From Antrihabitans stalagmiti (GTDB lineage Bacteria > Actinomycetota > Actinomycetes > Mycobacteriales > Mycobacteriaceae), in NCBI RefSeq assembly GCF_016482825.1, contig NZ_JAEMNV010000001.1:930001-994000 (forward strand): a stretch of 64,000 nucleotides of DNA. Direction: 5' to 3'. The notes beneath the pieces were generated by a model. That model saw nothing but the letters and a program-made list of their open reading frames with translations. It ran no database searches and was not told the origin of the DNA. Both the position numbers and the translations under genes were made by a program. This document shows, piece by piece, positions 11,043 through 19,500 of this stretch. Positions within the stretch are counted from its first letter, which is position 1. Each line of letters starts with the position of its first letter.

Positions 11043-12088
11043 CGGAATACCCGGCCGCCGTCACCGTCCACGGTGACCCACGCCATGTCGGCAAGTGCCT
11101 GCGTACCTGTCCCAGTGCCTGTCACACAGGGAATTCCGAGTTCTCTCGAAATTATCGCCGCATGGCTCAGCCCACCGCCGATATCGGTGACGACCGCCGA
11201 CGCCTCGGTCATGAGCGGCACCCATTCGATCGACGTGTAGCGAACGACGAGAATGTCGCCTGCCGCCCACGCCTCGTCATCGTGGGAAAGCACGACCCGC
11301 GGTCGCCCACGGCTGATGCCCGCGGCCGCCGCGATCCCACTCACCACGACCTCGCCATTGGACTGGCCCGCAACACCACTCGGAACGAACGCCGTCACCG
11401 GGCGGCACTGCAGCCAGACCAACTGTCCAGCGTGTACACAGAATTCCAGGTCACACGCCTCACCCATCGCACGCTCGACGGCGAGGCAACCAGCGCCCAT
11501 CTCGCGGCCGGCGACGCGAAGGGCGTTGCCGCCGAGAGGTTCTTCCGACCGCCAGAGCTCCCTGGCGGGCGTCACGGTACCCGCGACAACGGCGTCGGTA
11601 CCGGCCGACGACCACTCCAGTACGCCACCTCCCGCACCGTCCCCGATCCAGACTCCGGCGAGTTCGGCATCCAGAAACGGCTGCAGCACAACCGGAATGG
11701 GACCATGGTCGACGAGGTCGTACACCGCACGCAACCGCGAGTTCGCCCCGGACGCACGAACACGAGCCACAGCGTCGGGTACGGCGGTCGCAACGACCGC
11801 CAACTCCGAGGAGAACAGGCCCGCGTAGGAGCGCTGCTCGCCGTCTTCGTTCGCAGACGAGGAACGCACTGCCCACCGACTCACTTGGAGGTCGAGCGTC
11901 GTGACGTCGATTATGCCCAGCCCGACCTGCGGTGGGACGAACCAGGTCGGCGGAGTTCGAAATCCACTGCGCTGCAGGCGAACCAACCCAGCAGCTTTGC
12001 CGCCGAACGCCACCGCAACCTCGTCGAGCGGCAGCGCTGATGCAGCGATCGTCCCGATATCACAGATGCCGCCGATGCCCGATCTCAC
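11039..12088 (-). CDS. compact PEP-synthase-like protein: ATP-grasp domain plus swivelling phospho-His domain
   Basis: A 349-residue protein. The N-terminus has the PPDK/PEP-synthase pattern FGGKAAGLVRLQRSGF near residues 28-43 and WAVRSSSANEDGEQRSYAGL near 92-111, the nucleotide-binding loops of this ATP-grasp family. LEFCVHAGQLVWLQCRPVT closes the ATP-grasp domain. The C-terminal 90 residues form a swivel domain with GGGLSHAAIISRELGIP, whose His is the phosphate carrier. The ATP-grasp part is about 250 residues, shorter than usual. There is no PEP-binding barrel. In rifampin phosphotransferase the same domains give ATP to AMP plus Pi with transfer to an antibiotic hydroxyl. The acceptor domain appears to be a separate gene (12944-14434). 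It starts with GTG at 12088, one base after the upstream stop codon. Confidence 0.82.
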   Translation of the reverse strand: MRSGIGGICDIGTIAASALPLDEVAVAFGGKAAGLVRLQRSGFRTPPTWFVPPQVGLGIIDVTTLDLQVSRWAVRSSSANEDGEQRSYAGLFSSELAVVATAVPDAVARVRASGANSRLRAVYDLVDHGPIPVVLQPFLDAELAGVWIGDGAGGGVLEWSSAGTDAVVAGTVTPARELWRSEEPLGGNALRVAGREMGAGCLAVERAMGEACDLEFCVHAGQLVWLQCRPVTAFVPSGVAGQSNGEVVVSGIAAAAGISRGRPRVVLSHDDEAWAAGDILVVRYTSIEWVPLMTEASAVVTDIGGGLSHAAIISRELGIPCVTGTGTGTQALADMAWVTVDGDGGRVFR

Positions 12089-12089
12089 G

Positions 12090-12683
12090 TCAGTACCCGT
12101 CGGCGGTGGTGCGTACGCGCCCGCTCAGCTGGATCAGTTCGGCGTGTAGCTCCATCCAGACCGAGTGGAACGATTCGGTTCGAATCCCCGACAGTGCCGC
12201 AGCGTCGCCGCCCGCAGCGCGCTCGACCACCTTCGTCAGCCGTTGGCGGTACGCATCCAGCAGACGTGCGACGTCGCCGACGCCATCCGAAGGGAAGGCG
12301 AGATCGTCTACTGCGCCGCGTAATCGGGCGGCGAAGCTGCCGACGACTTCCTCACAGCGATTGGCCTGCCACTCCGAGAGCGCTGCCTTCACGATCTCGT
12401 TGACGGCGCGGAAGCGGCGGTCGAACTCCTCGACCAGATCCAGGTCCGCCCGCAGCGCCCGACCCCGCCACCGGTGTACGGCCGCATCGTCGGCGGCGAG
12501 CCCGGCGGTAGTGACGATGACACTGCCGCGCACCGACCGCGCGTGCCCGGCGGCGCGGATCTTCCCGACGATCGACTGGGCCTCGTCGCCCATGACGCCG
12601 ATGACTTCGGCAAGCTCTTCGACGCTCACGCCCGATCGGAGGCGAATGACGTGCAACGCCTCGTCTACTTTCGTTTCGAACAT
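12090..12683 (-). CDS. winged-helix plus helical-bundle protein associated with PEP-utilising enzymes
   Basis: A 197-residue protein lying between the ACP and the ATP-grasp gene. The first 60 residues (V-D-E-A-L-H-V-I-R-L-R-S-G-V-S and on) look like a small winged helix of the kind found next to, or fused to, actinobacterial PPDK-like proteins. The rest is helical and ends in S-F-H-S-V-W-M-E-L-H-A-E-L-I-Q-L-S-G-R, which resembles the conserved V-W-F-E-L-H-E-D-L-L end I recall for that family. The internal ATG at 12683 is chosen because GAGGA precedes it; an ATG at 12704 would overlap the ACP gene. It is probably a structural subunit of the split phosphotransferase, not a transcription factor. 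That assignment rests on context and remembered family features. Confidence 0.6.
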   Translation of the reverse strand: MFETKVDEALHVIRLRSGVSVEELAEVIGVMGDEAQSIVGKIRAAGHARSVRGSVIVTTAGLAADDAAVHRWRGRALRADLDLVEEFDRRFRAVNEIVKAALSEWQANRCEEVVGSFAARLRGAVDDLAFPSDGVGDVARLLDAYRQRLTKVVERAAGGDAAALSGIRTESFHSVWMELHAELIQLSGRVRTTADGY

Positions 12684-12693
12684 GTCGCAGTCC

Positions 12694-12951
12694 TCACGCC
12701 ACACGGCCGGTTTGCAGGTCGTTGATGAGATCGACCAGCTGCAGAACGGTTTCGGTACCGACGATGCGGGGATTGTCGATCAGGTTCACCCCGAATCGGC
12801 TCTCCAGCAGGCCCATCATCTCGATGCTCGCAATCGAATCGATACCGAGATCCTTTGTCAGCGAATCGTCCGGCCGCAGATCCCGCGAGATCCCTGTGGC
12901 CGAGCCGAAAGCGGTCGCTATATCCGCGACTCCCGCCAATGTTTCACTCAT
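12694..12951 (-). CDS. stand-alone acyl carrier protein
   Basis: An 85-residue acyl carrier protein. The motif L-G-I-D-S-I-A-S-I-E-M-M contains the Ser that takes the phosphopantetheine arm, near residue 39, followed by the usual recognition helix II. The length and acidic character are normal. Its ATG overlaps the end of the phosphotransferase acceptor gene by 8 bases, so the two are tightly coupled. It probably carries the acyl chain loaded by the FAAL-like ligase (17712-19364) while the acyl-CoA dehydrogenase, the SDRs and perhaps the phosphotransferase act on it. This order of events is inferred. Confidence 0.9.
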   Translation of the reverse strand: MSETLAGVADIATAFGSATGISRDLRPDDSLTKDLGIDSIASIEMMGLLESRFGVNLIDNPRIVGTETVLQLVDLINDLQTGRVA

Positions 12952-14434
12952 GCTTGCTCACCTTTCCTGTCGCGCCGTCGACGGTGATGACGACTCCGGT
13001 GGGGATACTTTCGATGTCGGCGCCGACGACGCAGGGGATGCCGTACTCCCGGCACAGAATCGCCAGGTGCGACATCGCACTGCCTCGCCGACTGACGACG
13101 CCCGAGGCAAACCTCAGTAGCGGAACGACATCCGCGTCGGCGGCCTCGCACACGAGGATGAATTCCTCGTCAGGGATGTCCTGCTCCGGTCGCACCGCGA
13201 TCCCGCTCGCGTTGCCACCCGACACACCGCGCGGTTGCACTCGCACCGCCGCCGCGACCGGTTCGACGATCGTCCCGTCGTGCAGGATCTCGATGTTCTC
13301 CGGTAGCACGACAGTGAGCGCCTCTTCGCACAGCGTCGCTCGCTCGTCTGCGATCTTGCTCAGATCACCTCGCGGCGCACCGCACAGTTCGGCCACGGTG
13401 AGAAACGGCCACAACTCCTCGGCAATCGACTGCTCGGCTGCCAACGCCGGACCGATCGTGCGGAAAACATGCAGCACCCGCATCACCATCGACTTCGAGT
13501 GCTCCCGGCAGGCCATCGTCTCGGCGACCGTCTTCGTGACGCCGGCGATCACCCGATACCGAGCGCCCTTGTACATTCCCGCTATGGCCTCCGCGGGAGT
13601 CAGAAACGACTCGAATCGTTCGGTGCGATCGAATTCGACCTGATGCCGATGGGAATACTTGGCCCACAGCGGATGTCGATACGCGACCTCGTAGAAGGGG
13701 TGGTTCAGGAACGCTGCGGAGGTCTGGTCACCGGTCGTGGTCAGCCGGTGCAGTCGCTTCCACACCAATTCGTCCGGACGAGTGAGGAAGCCGATGATGT
13801 CGGCCGGATCGTCGCATACCCGCGCGAGGATCTTTTCCTGGTAGCTGGTCAGCGGCACCAGGGCCGTAGTCGACAGAATGTGTTCGTACCAACAGGAACT
13901 CAGCAACTCGGTGGCCTCGTTCGCGCGCAGTCGGACGTCGAAGCCCGGCTCGGCGGTATGCGCCTCCAACTCGAACAGCCGTTCCTCGAGATTGCGGATC
14001 CGAACTACCGCCATCGATACTTCCTGTGTGATCCGAACTACGCCCTTCGCCTTGACGAAAGGATTCTCGGCAAGCGCCCCGTACGGATCCGGAGCGGGCA
14101 CCCCCTCGAAGTACGCCAGCCCGACGTCGTCGCCCTCGATCCAGGGCACCGAGGCCGCGATCTGTGCGTAGGCCGAATAGTTGTGGTACGGACGGCATTT
14201 GATGTATCCGAGAAACGTGAAGAACTCGCCCGACGTCCACGACCGCTTGCCCCACATCTTGGTCGTCAGCCGACGGGTGGCCGCCTCCATCGGCAGGCCG
14301 ACAAGCGACCAGGAGAACGGGGACAACCGCTCCGGCGCGACCTCACCGAAATTGCCGGCGGAGTAAGTGCGAAATACGGGATGGGGATCAGTGTCTAGTG
14401 GCCCGACAACACCAAGCTTCTGAGGTTCACGCAT
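12944..14434 (-). CDS. rifampin-phosphotransferase-like acceptor domain plus swivelling phospho-His domain (no ATP-grasp)
   Basis: A 496-residue protein. Residues near 25-40 (AGNFGEVAPERLSPFSWSL) match the opening of the acceptor-binding domain of rifampin phosphotransferase and PEP-synthase-like proteins, which reads NxGEVxPxPxTPLTWS. A large helical middle region follows. The last 90 residues are a swivel domain with SRRGSAMSHLAILCREYGIP, whose His is the predicted phospho-carrier. No ATP-grasp domain is present, so it needs a partner; 11039-12088 supplies one. The natural substrate would be a hydroxyl on a cluster intermediate. The start at 14434 is taken because it overlaps the upstream stop by 8 bases; an ATG at 14488 lies deep in the upstream gene. 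Confidence 0.75.
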   Translation of the reverse strand: MREPQKLGVVGPLDTDPHPVFRTYSAGNFGEVAPERLSPFSWSLVGLPMEAATRRLTTKMWGKRSWTSGEFFTFLGYIKCRPYHNYSAYAQIAASVPWIEGDDVGLAYFEGVPAPDPYGALAENPFVKAKGVVRITQEVSMAVVRIRNLEERLFELEAHTAEPGFDVRLRANEATELLSSCWYEHILSTTALVPLTSYQEKILARVCDDPADIIGFLTRPDELVWKRLHRLTTTGDQTSAAFLNHPFYEVAYRHPLWAKYSHRHQVEFDRTERFESFLTPAEAIAGMYKGARYRVIAGVTKTVAETMACREHSKSMVMRVLHVFRTIGPALAAEQSIAEELWPFLTVAELCGAPRGDLSKIADERATLCEEALTVVLPENIEILHDGTIVEPVAAAVRVQPRGVSGGNASGIAVRPEQDIPDEEFILVCEAADADVVPLLRFASGVVSRRGSAMSHLAILCREYGIPCVVGADIESIPTGVVITVDGATGKVSKHE

Positions 14435-15425
14435 GGGCGTACCACGCCTCGCTTCGATCGGGCCAGGCATGGCCAGCCATGGCGGCACTCATGGCCTGGA
14501 TGTAGTCGACGCGGCAGTGTGCCGCAGTCGTATGCTCCAAGTCGGCACCGCAGTCGACGTCGATCCAGCGGTGCGCGTAGTCGGTGAGATTGGCGTCGGT
14601 CCCGATGCGGCGCATGGCCATTCGCAACAACCACTCGGCCCGCGTGACATCGGCCTTCAGCAGGCGGGGGTACTTGCCGAAAGGCAGGCACACCCGACTC
14701 AAAATCTCGACCAGGCTCGGCGTCTGGGGATCGAACCAGGTGAGCGTGCGGCCGTGCGCTGTCCACTCCACCATCTCGGCGACCAACTCCGCGGCACCCA
14801 GTACGTCTCCGACGTAACAGGGGTAGCGTCCGCCCTCTGTGATCGGCACCGGATAGTTGGCCAAAACCATCGGGAAGAGCGCGGGCAGGCCGTCCTGAGT
14901 CGACGGAACCCGGCCTTCGTATCCGAGCCCGAGCAGCGGACCGAACCGCACGATGTTGTGCTGCGTCTTCGAATTCCGCACCCGATGTTCGGCGACGTAC
15001 TTGCCGTACTCGTACCAGTTCCGGAAGCGTTGCCCGACATAGAGCTGGTCGCTTGTCATCGTCTTGTTCGGCTCACCGAGAGCGAGAATCGAGGACACAT
15101 GCACGATCCGCGGCGGCTGGGGTGCGGACTCCACGAGTTGCAGCAGGGTCGCGATCCCTCGGTCATGGATCTGCAGGCTCGCGGCACCTGTCGACTGCCA
15201 CGAAACACCACCGACTGCGACGACACACACGTCGCTACCGGCGATCACCGCCTGTGTGTCCTCGTCCATTCCGAGGCTCGGCGCCGTGAAATCGCAATGC
15301 CGATGTTCCCATGCCCCACGACCAGGGTTGCGGGACAGCGCGACAACCTCGTGACCGCGGGCGTGGCAGCGATCCGTGACGAGCTCGCCGAGATAGCCAG
15401 TGCCGCCGAATACCGTTACCTTCAT
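14427..15425 (-). CDS. NAD(P)-dependent epimerase/reductase (extended SDR)
   Basis: A 332-residue extended short-chain dehydrogenase. Residues 5-12 (VFGGTGYLG) are the nucleotide-binding loop and the segment R-N-W-Y-E-Y-G-K supplies the YxxxK catalytic pair. HVSSILALG provides the upstream Ser. Lengthwise it fits NAD-dependent epimerase/dehydratases and hydroxysteroid-type reductases. The ATG at 15425 overlaps the stop of the upstream SDR by 4 bases. The paired SDRs are different in sequence, so this is not a recent duplication. The likely role is ketone reduction or epimerisation on the acyl chain or the core; the substrate cannot be told from sequence. Confidence 0.78.
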   Translation of the reverse strand: MKVTVFGGTGYLGELVTDRCHARGHEVVALSRNPGRGAWEHRHCDFTAPSLGMDEDTQAVIAGSDVCVVAVGGVSWQSTGAASLQIHDRGIATLLQLVESAPQPPRIVHVSSILALGEPNKTMTSDQLYVGQRFRNWYEYGKYVAEHRVRNSKTQHNIVRFGPLLGLGYEGRVPSTQDGLPALFPMVLANYPVPITEGGRYPCYVGDVLGAAELVAEMVEWTAHGRTLTWFDPQTPSLVEILSRVCLPFGKYPRLLKADVTRAEWLLRMAMRRIGTDANLTDYAHRWIDVDCGADLEHTTAAHCRVDYIQAMSAAMAGHAWPDRSEAWYAHA

Positions 15426-16549
15426 GCTCCGAACCTCACAAGCGAACGATGTTTCTGCGAGACGACCGACTCGCGGGCAGGGTGCAGACCGAAGGTCAGC
15501 CGTGCCGCGGCCTCGATCGAGATCGCAGGTGCTGCAGCGGATTTGTCGAGCGAATCCAGCGCAGAGAGCAGGTTGGCCCGGTCGAAGCTTCGGTCGAGGC
15601 CGATGTAGCGCAGCCCGATCAGGGTGTTCTGCCATTTGGCTGGCAGCCTGCCGAAGCGCTCGCCGAGGGCGGACGCGTTGACAACGTGATCACGGCCGGC
15701 AGGAACGACACGAACCCACTTGTCGAAGGCATGCTGGTCGACCATGCGCGCCGCCTCCAGCAGGGCACGTAGCGTGGGAGCATTGACGCCGTTCGTGATG
15801 TGCACGATCTTGATATCCGGAAACGACCGTGCCGCAAGCCCGTTCGCGAGCGCGATCAGCACCTGCGCGGCAGTGTCGCGCGGCACGCAATCCACACGCG
15901 CGTTCTTCATCGCCGGCAGCAGGCCCAACGGAATGTCGTTCCACCGCTCGGACAACTGGTACAGCGAGTTCTTGTACAGGGTCTCCCCCGTGTGCGAATC
16001 ACCCAGCAGCGCAGGCATTCGGGCAAGCAATACGGGCACGCCGACGTCGGCCGCTTGGCGCAGCACGGCTTGTTCGCCCATCCACTTGAAGTGCTCGTAG
16101 CGTGTGCGATCGGCGCCTGCGCCGAGTCGGGTCTCCGGCACGACGCCGATCGCCGAGCCGGCAACATAGGTCGTCGAGGTATGCAGATACGGCACGGAGC
16201 GGCCGGAGATTTCGGCGAGCCGGGCCGCGAAGCCGACGCCGTAGACCGCGCCGACGACGTTGCTCACATGTAGTGACTCGGCGCTACCTTGCCAATCGGT
16301 GCTCCCGGCACAGTTGACGACGCACGTGACCTCCGCAGCGAGCTTCTCCAGTGCACCGCGTTCGAGTCCCCAGTGCGGCACGGTGATGTCGCCGTAAACC
16401 AATTCGATTTCCCGCGAACGGGATTCGATCCGCCTGCGCAACCGTGTGGTGCCGGTCGAGCGGCGCACGAGTCCGATCACCTTCGTGGCACCGTGATCGA
16501 CCACCGCATGCCCGATCTGTCCGCTGAGGCCGGCCACGAAAATCGTCAT
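15422..16549 (-). CDS. NAD(P)-dependent thioester-reductase-like extended SDR
   Basis: A 375-residue Rossmann protein. The nucleotide-binding loop VAGLSGQIG lies near residues 5-12. It resembles the NAD_binding_4 family (thioester reductase domains and fatty acyl-CoA reductases) in the pattern V-Y-G-D-I-T near residue 60, NCAG near 85-90, L-H-T-S-T-T-Y-V-A-G and T-R-Y-E-H-F-K, which holds the Tyr and Lys. Enzymes of this group reduce acyl thioesters to aldehydes or alcohols. Here it may release or reduce an acyl-ACP or acyl-CoA made from the fatty acyl ligase product. ATG at 16549 overlaps the acyl-CoA dehydrogenase stop by 4 bases. A simple sugar-epimerase-type function is the main alternative. 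Confidence 0.7.
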   Translation of the reverse strand: MTIFVAGLSGQIGHAVVDHGATKVIGLVRRSTGTTRLRRRIESRSREIELVYGDITVPHWGLERGALEKLAAEVTCVVNCAGSTDWQGSAESLHVSNVVGAVYGVGFAARLAEISGRSVPYLHTSTTYVAGSAIGVVPETRLGAGADRTRYEHFKWMGEQAVLRQAADVGVPVLLARMPALLGDSHTGETLYKNSLYQLSERWNDIPLGLLPAMKNARVDCVPRDTAAQVLIALANGLAARSFPDIKIVHITNGVNAPTLRALLEAARMVDQHAFDKWVRVVPAGRDHVVNASALGERFGRLPAKWQNTLIGLRYIGLDRSFDRANLLSALDSLDKSAAAPAISIEAAARLTFGLHPARESVVSQKHRSLVRFGA

Positions 16550-17715
16550 GACATCCTCACATCGGTGCTGTAGCGATCCTCGCCCTGCAGTCCACCCGCA
16601 ACCATCTCCAGCATCATCTCGTCGCTGCCGCCGCCGAGGCGGGCCAAGCGGGCATCGCGCCACAGCCTGCTCATCGGCGTCTCGTCTTCGAGGTATCCGG
16701 AGCCGCCGAAGATGTGCATACATTCGCTCATGACCCGCTCGCCGAGCCGGGCTGTCGTCACCTTGAGACCCGCGACATCTCTTGCATTACAGCCGTTTCC
16801 GGTGGCCAGCCGCTCCCCCACTCCGTAGACGGCGAGCTCGGCCATCGTCACCTGGGCTGCCAATTCGGCCAGCCGCAACCGCAATGCCTGATGATTGATC
16901 AGCGTCGTGCCGAACTGCTTGCGCTGGCGTGCGTGCGAAACCGCCAGTCCAAGAGCGTATTTGCAGCCACCGACCAGCTGGGCGACGATCGAGAGTCGCT
17001 CGTGCATCAGCGCCCAGGATGCCACCGCCAGTCCGCCGCCGACCCGGCCGAGGATGGCTCCCGCACCCAACTCGGCGTCGACGCGGACCCACGACGTGTC
17101 CAGGCAGGACGTTCCGGTCTTGTTGTGCCGCTTCACCGTCGTCAACGCCGACGAGGGCACGATCACCGTCGTCAACAGTGGTGCCTGGCTGCCGTCGACT
17201 ACGTACTTGCCGAGAATGATCGCGACGTCGCATACCTCACCGAGCGACAGGTACTTCTTCTCCCCGGTCACGCGGATGCGACCGTCGCCCAGCGGGGTGA
17301 TCCGGGTTTCGATTCCGAGCAGATCCGAGCCACCAACCGGCTCCGACGCGCCGAACGCGCAGATCGTGTCGCCGTCGAGCAGGCCGTTCAACAACCGTTC
17401 GTGCTCGGCTGTGTTACCGAATCGCCGCAGAGCCGACGCACACGTTTCCAATTGCAGGCTCAGTCCAACTGCGATCCCGAACATGCCTCGATTGGCGACT
17501 CGCTCGGCGATCAGCAAGCCGAGGATCGGGTCGCCGGCTGCAGGTTCCTGCGGCCACCGCTGCCGGAAGAGCCCCTCGGCCGCGAGCTCCTTCACGAGTC
17601 CATGGGGGAAGATCCCCAAGCGCTCGGCCTCGGCACCGTAGCGATCGACGGCCGCGCCGATAATTTTGTCCAGGCGCGCCCGCTCGGCGTCGCCGACGAT
17701 CCCCGCGTACTTCAC
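16546..17715 (-). CDS. acyl-CoA (or acyl-ACP) dehydrogenase
   Basis: A 389-residue FAD-dependent acyl-CoA dehydrogenase. Recognisable segments are C-A-F-G-A-S-E-P-V-G-G-S-D near residue 125-137 (FAD/substrate loop), the helix with R-K-Q-F-G-T-T-L-I-N-H-Q-A near residue 270, and HIFGGSGYLEDETPMSRLWRD near 340-360. The stretch DARLARLGGGSDEMMLEMV replaces the usual I-Y-E-G-T-S/T-E, so the canonical Glu base position should be checked. GTG at 17715 overlaps the stop of the FAAL-like gene (GTGA). In such loci an acyl-CoA dehydrogenase often introduces an alpha,beta double bond into an ACP-bound fatty chain. That role is inferred from the neighbouring FAAL and ACP. Confidence 0.85.
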   Translation of the reverse strand: MKYAGIVGDAERARLDKIIGAAVDRYGAEAERLGIFPHGLVKELAAEGLFRQRWPQEPAAGDPILGLLIAERVANRGMFGIAVGLSLQLETCASALRRFGNTAEHERLLNGLLDGDTICAFGASEPVGGSDLLGIETRITPLGDGRIRVTGEKKYLSLGEVCDVAIILGKYVVDGSQAPLLTTVIVPSSALTTVKRHNKTGTSCLDTSWVRVDAELGAGAILGRVGGGLAVASWALMHERLSIVAQLVGGCKYALGLAVSHARQRKQFGTTLINHQALRLRLAELAAQVTMAELAVYGVGERLATGNGCNARDVAGLKVTTARLGERVMSECMHIFGGSGYLEDETPMSRLWRDARLARLGGGSDEMMLEMVAGGLQGEDRYSTDVRMS

Positions 17716-19364
17716 GTCTGATCGCCGTCCACGGTGGCAGCAGTGTGGTGACGCAGCCACACCTCGCGCCGGCGGGGCTTACCGCTGGTGGTTACCGGAA
17801 GCTCGTTAGGCTCCAATTGCAGCCAACGCAATTCCGTTGCATTGCCGATGATTCCGGACAGGATCCGCGAGATCGCCACACGTTCGGCCGGTGTGACGAC
17901 GAACTCGGCCGCCACCACGACGACCGGCTGGTCCCCCGAGTTCGAACCCACCACGCAGGAGCGCCGAAAGATGCTGGGCCGCAGGACATCAGCCAGCTGT
18001 CCTTCGAGGTCCTCCATGTGCACAACCTCGCCGCGGACCTTGATCGAATCTCCGATTCGCCCCACGACATAGAGTTCGCCGTTGTAGACGAACCCGCTAT
18101 CGCCCGTGCATAGCCAATCGCCGACTCGGTTGGTGTCGATCACGCCCCCGTCGGTGGAATACTGCCGGGCGACCGACGCGCCGCAGACCCAGATCTCGCC
18201 GACGACACATTCGGGCAACTCCTGCTGATCGTCGCCGCGGATGGACATTTCCAGTCCTGCCAGCGGAACACCACAGCTCACCATCCACCCGGCACCGACC
18301 GATCCCGCGCCGTCGATTTCGGCTTCGAGCAAGACCTCGACGCGCCGTCCGAACGGCGCAGTAGTCTGCCCGAGGTTTATCGCAACCGCGTTCTGATCCA
18401 ACGGAACTCCGGTCACGGCCAGCGTGCCTTCCGCGAGTCCGTAAGCCGGTGTGAGCGCGGTGAACTTGAACCCGCGCGGCTCGAGAAGTGCACCGAACTG
18501 CGAGATCGTGCTCGGCTGTACGCGCTCGGCTCCGCTGATCACCGAACGGATCGATGAGAAGTCGCAGTCCCGCACGTCCTGCGGCTCGACCCGCTTCACC
18601 AGCCACTCGAAACCGAAGTTGGGCATGACCATGACGGTGAACCGCTCGTGCCCGTATTCACGCAGCCAACGCAGCGGCTCGCGCACGAAGTCGCGTGGTG
18701 ACATCATCTTCAGCTCGGCCTGTGCGGTGACCGGCGTGAGCATGCCGCCGATCAGACCCATGTCGTGATAAAGCGGAAGCCAGGACACCCCAAAGTGGTC
18801 GCCCAGGGTCTGCCATTCGTACAGCATGGCTAGGTTTGCCTCGACATTTTCGCGAGTGATGCACAGCCCCTTCGGGTTTCCGCGCGACCCCGACGTGAAC
18901 TGCATGATCGCCGGACCGTCGTTGCGCTGCTCCCCGGACTCGGCGCACGAAGTCCACCCCGACTCGAGCGGAAGTACCCGACGATCGGTGGTGCCCAAAG
19001 CTGCAGTGAGGGTCTCGCTGTAGCGCTCCTCGGATACGAAGTGCTGCACGCCACTGATTCCGGCGATGCCTGCGACGAACGGCGTGTAACCGCTGGTCCC
19101 TGACAAAGCCTTCGGCGCCGGCAGTACCGTCGGCACAGCACCCATCCAGATCAACCCGAAGAAGCTCAGGACGAAATCGGCGCTCTGCCCGATCACGATC
19201 GGCACCACCTCGCCGTGGCGGACGCCTGCCTCGCGGAATTGCGTTGCCTTGCGGCGAACACCATCGGCCAATTCGGCATAGCTGAACCGCTGCCACTGCT
19301 CATCGCGCCAGAAGCTTATTCCGCGGTCGGTAACGGGATGCTCGATCCATGCCGTCAGAGTCAT
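17712..19364 (-). CDS. fatty acyl-AMP ligase (FAAL-like)
   Basis: A 550-residue adenylating enzyme of the FAAL type. The P-loop is QFTSGSRGNPKG, and SWLPLYHDMGLIGGMLTP, highly typical of FAALs, follows near residue 205-222. TPAYGLAEGTLAV is the A5 region, WLCTGDSGF the A7 motif, and V-R-G-E-V-V-H-M-E-D-L-E the FAAL-style A8. The C-terminus has TSGKPRRREV with the A10 Lys. FAALs adenylate a fatty acid and transfer it to an ACP without CoA. The adjacent free ACP is the natural acceptor. The start at 19364 is chosen because GGAG stands ahead of it; an ATG five codons upstream is less well placed. It is the first gene of the downstream, tightly overlapping group. Confidence 0.88.
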   Translation of the reverse strand: MTLTAWIEHPVTDRGISFWRDEQWQRFSYAELADGVRRKATQFREAGVRHGEVVPIVIGQSADFVLSFFGLIWMGAVPTVLPAPKALSGTSGYTPFVAGIAGISGVQHFVSEERYSETLTAALGTTDRRVLPLESGWTSCAESGEQRNDGPAIMQFTSGSRGNPKGLCITRENVEANLAMLYEWQTLGDHFGVSWLPLYHDMGLIGGMLTPVTAQAELKMMSPRDFVREPLRWLREYGHERFTVMVMPNFGFEWLVKRVEPQDVRDCDFSSIRSVISGAERVQPSTISQFGALLEPRGFKFTALTPAYGLAEGTLAVTGVPLDQNAVAINLGQTTAPFGRRVEVLLEAEIDGAGSVGAGWMVSCGVPLAGLEMSIRGDDQQELPECVVGEIWVCGASVARQYSTDGGVIDTNRVGDWLCTGDSGFVYNGELYVVGRIGDSIKVRGEVVHMEDLEGQLADVLRPSIFRRSCVVGSNSGDQPVVVVAAEFVVTPAERVAISRILSGIIGNATELRWLQLEPNELPVTTSGKPRRREVWLRHHTAATVDGDQT

Positions 19365-19431
19365 TTTCTCGCTCCACATCGTCGTAACTCGTAGTCGGGC
19401 TCACCACCGGATCGTTTGCGCGGGAACGACA

Positions 19432-19474
19432 AGTGCCCCGCCAAAGGAAGGGTCAGCTTCCTCGACGGGGCACT
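19432..19474 (-). terminator. hairpin between the MmpL and FAAL genes
   Basis: A perfect 9-base inverted repeat (AGTGCCCCG at 19432-19440 and CGGGGCACT at 19466-19474) encloses a second small stem (GGAAG with CTTCC). It lies in the 136-base gap after the MmpL stop. The trailing minus-strand bases are only weakly T-rich, so it may be a partial terminator or a processing/stability element that separates two expression blocks. Confidence 0.55.
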
Positions 19475-19500
19475 CGCAGCGAATACGCTTGCGCGGCGGC

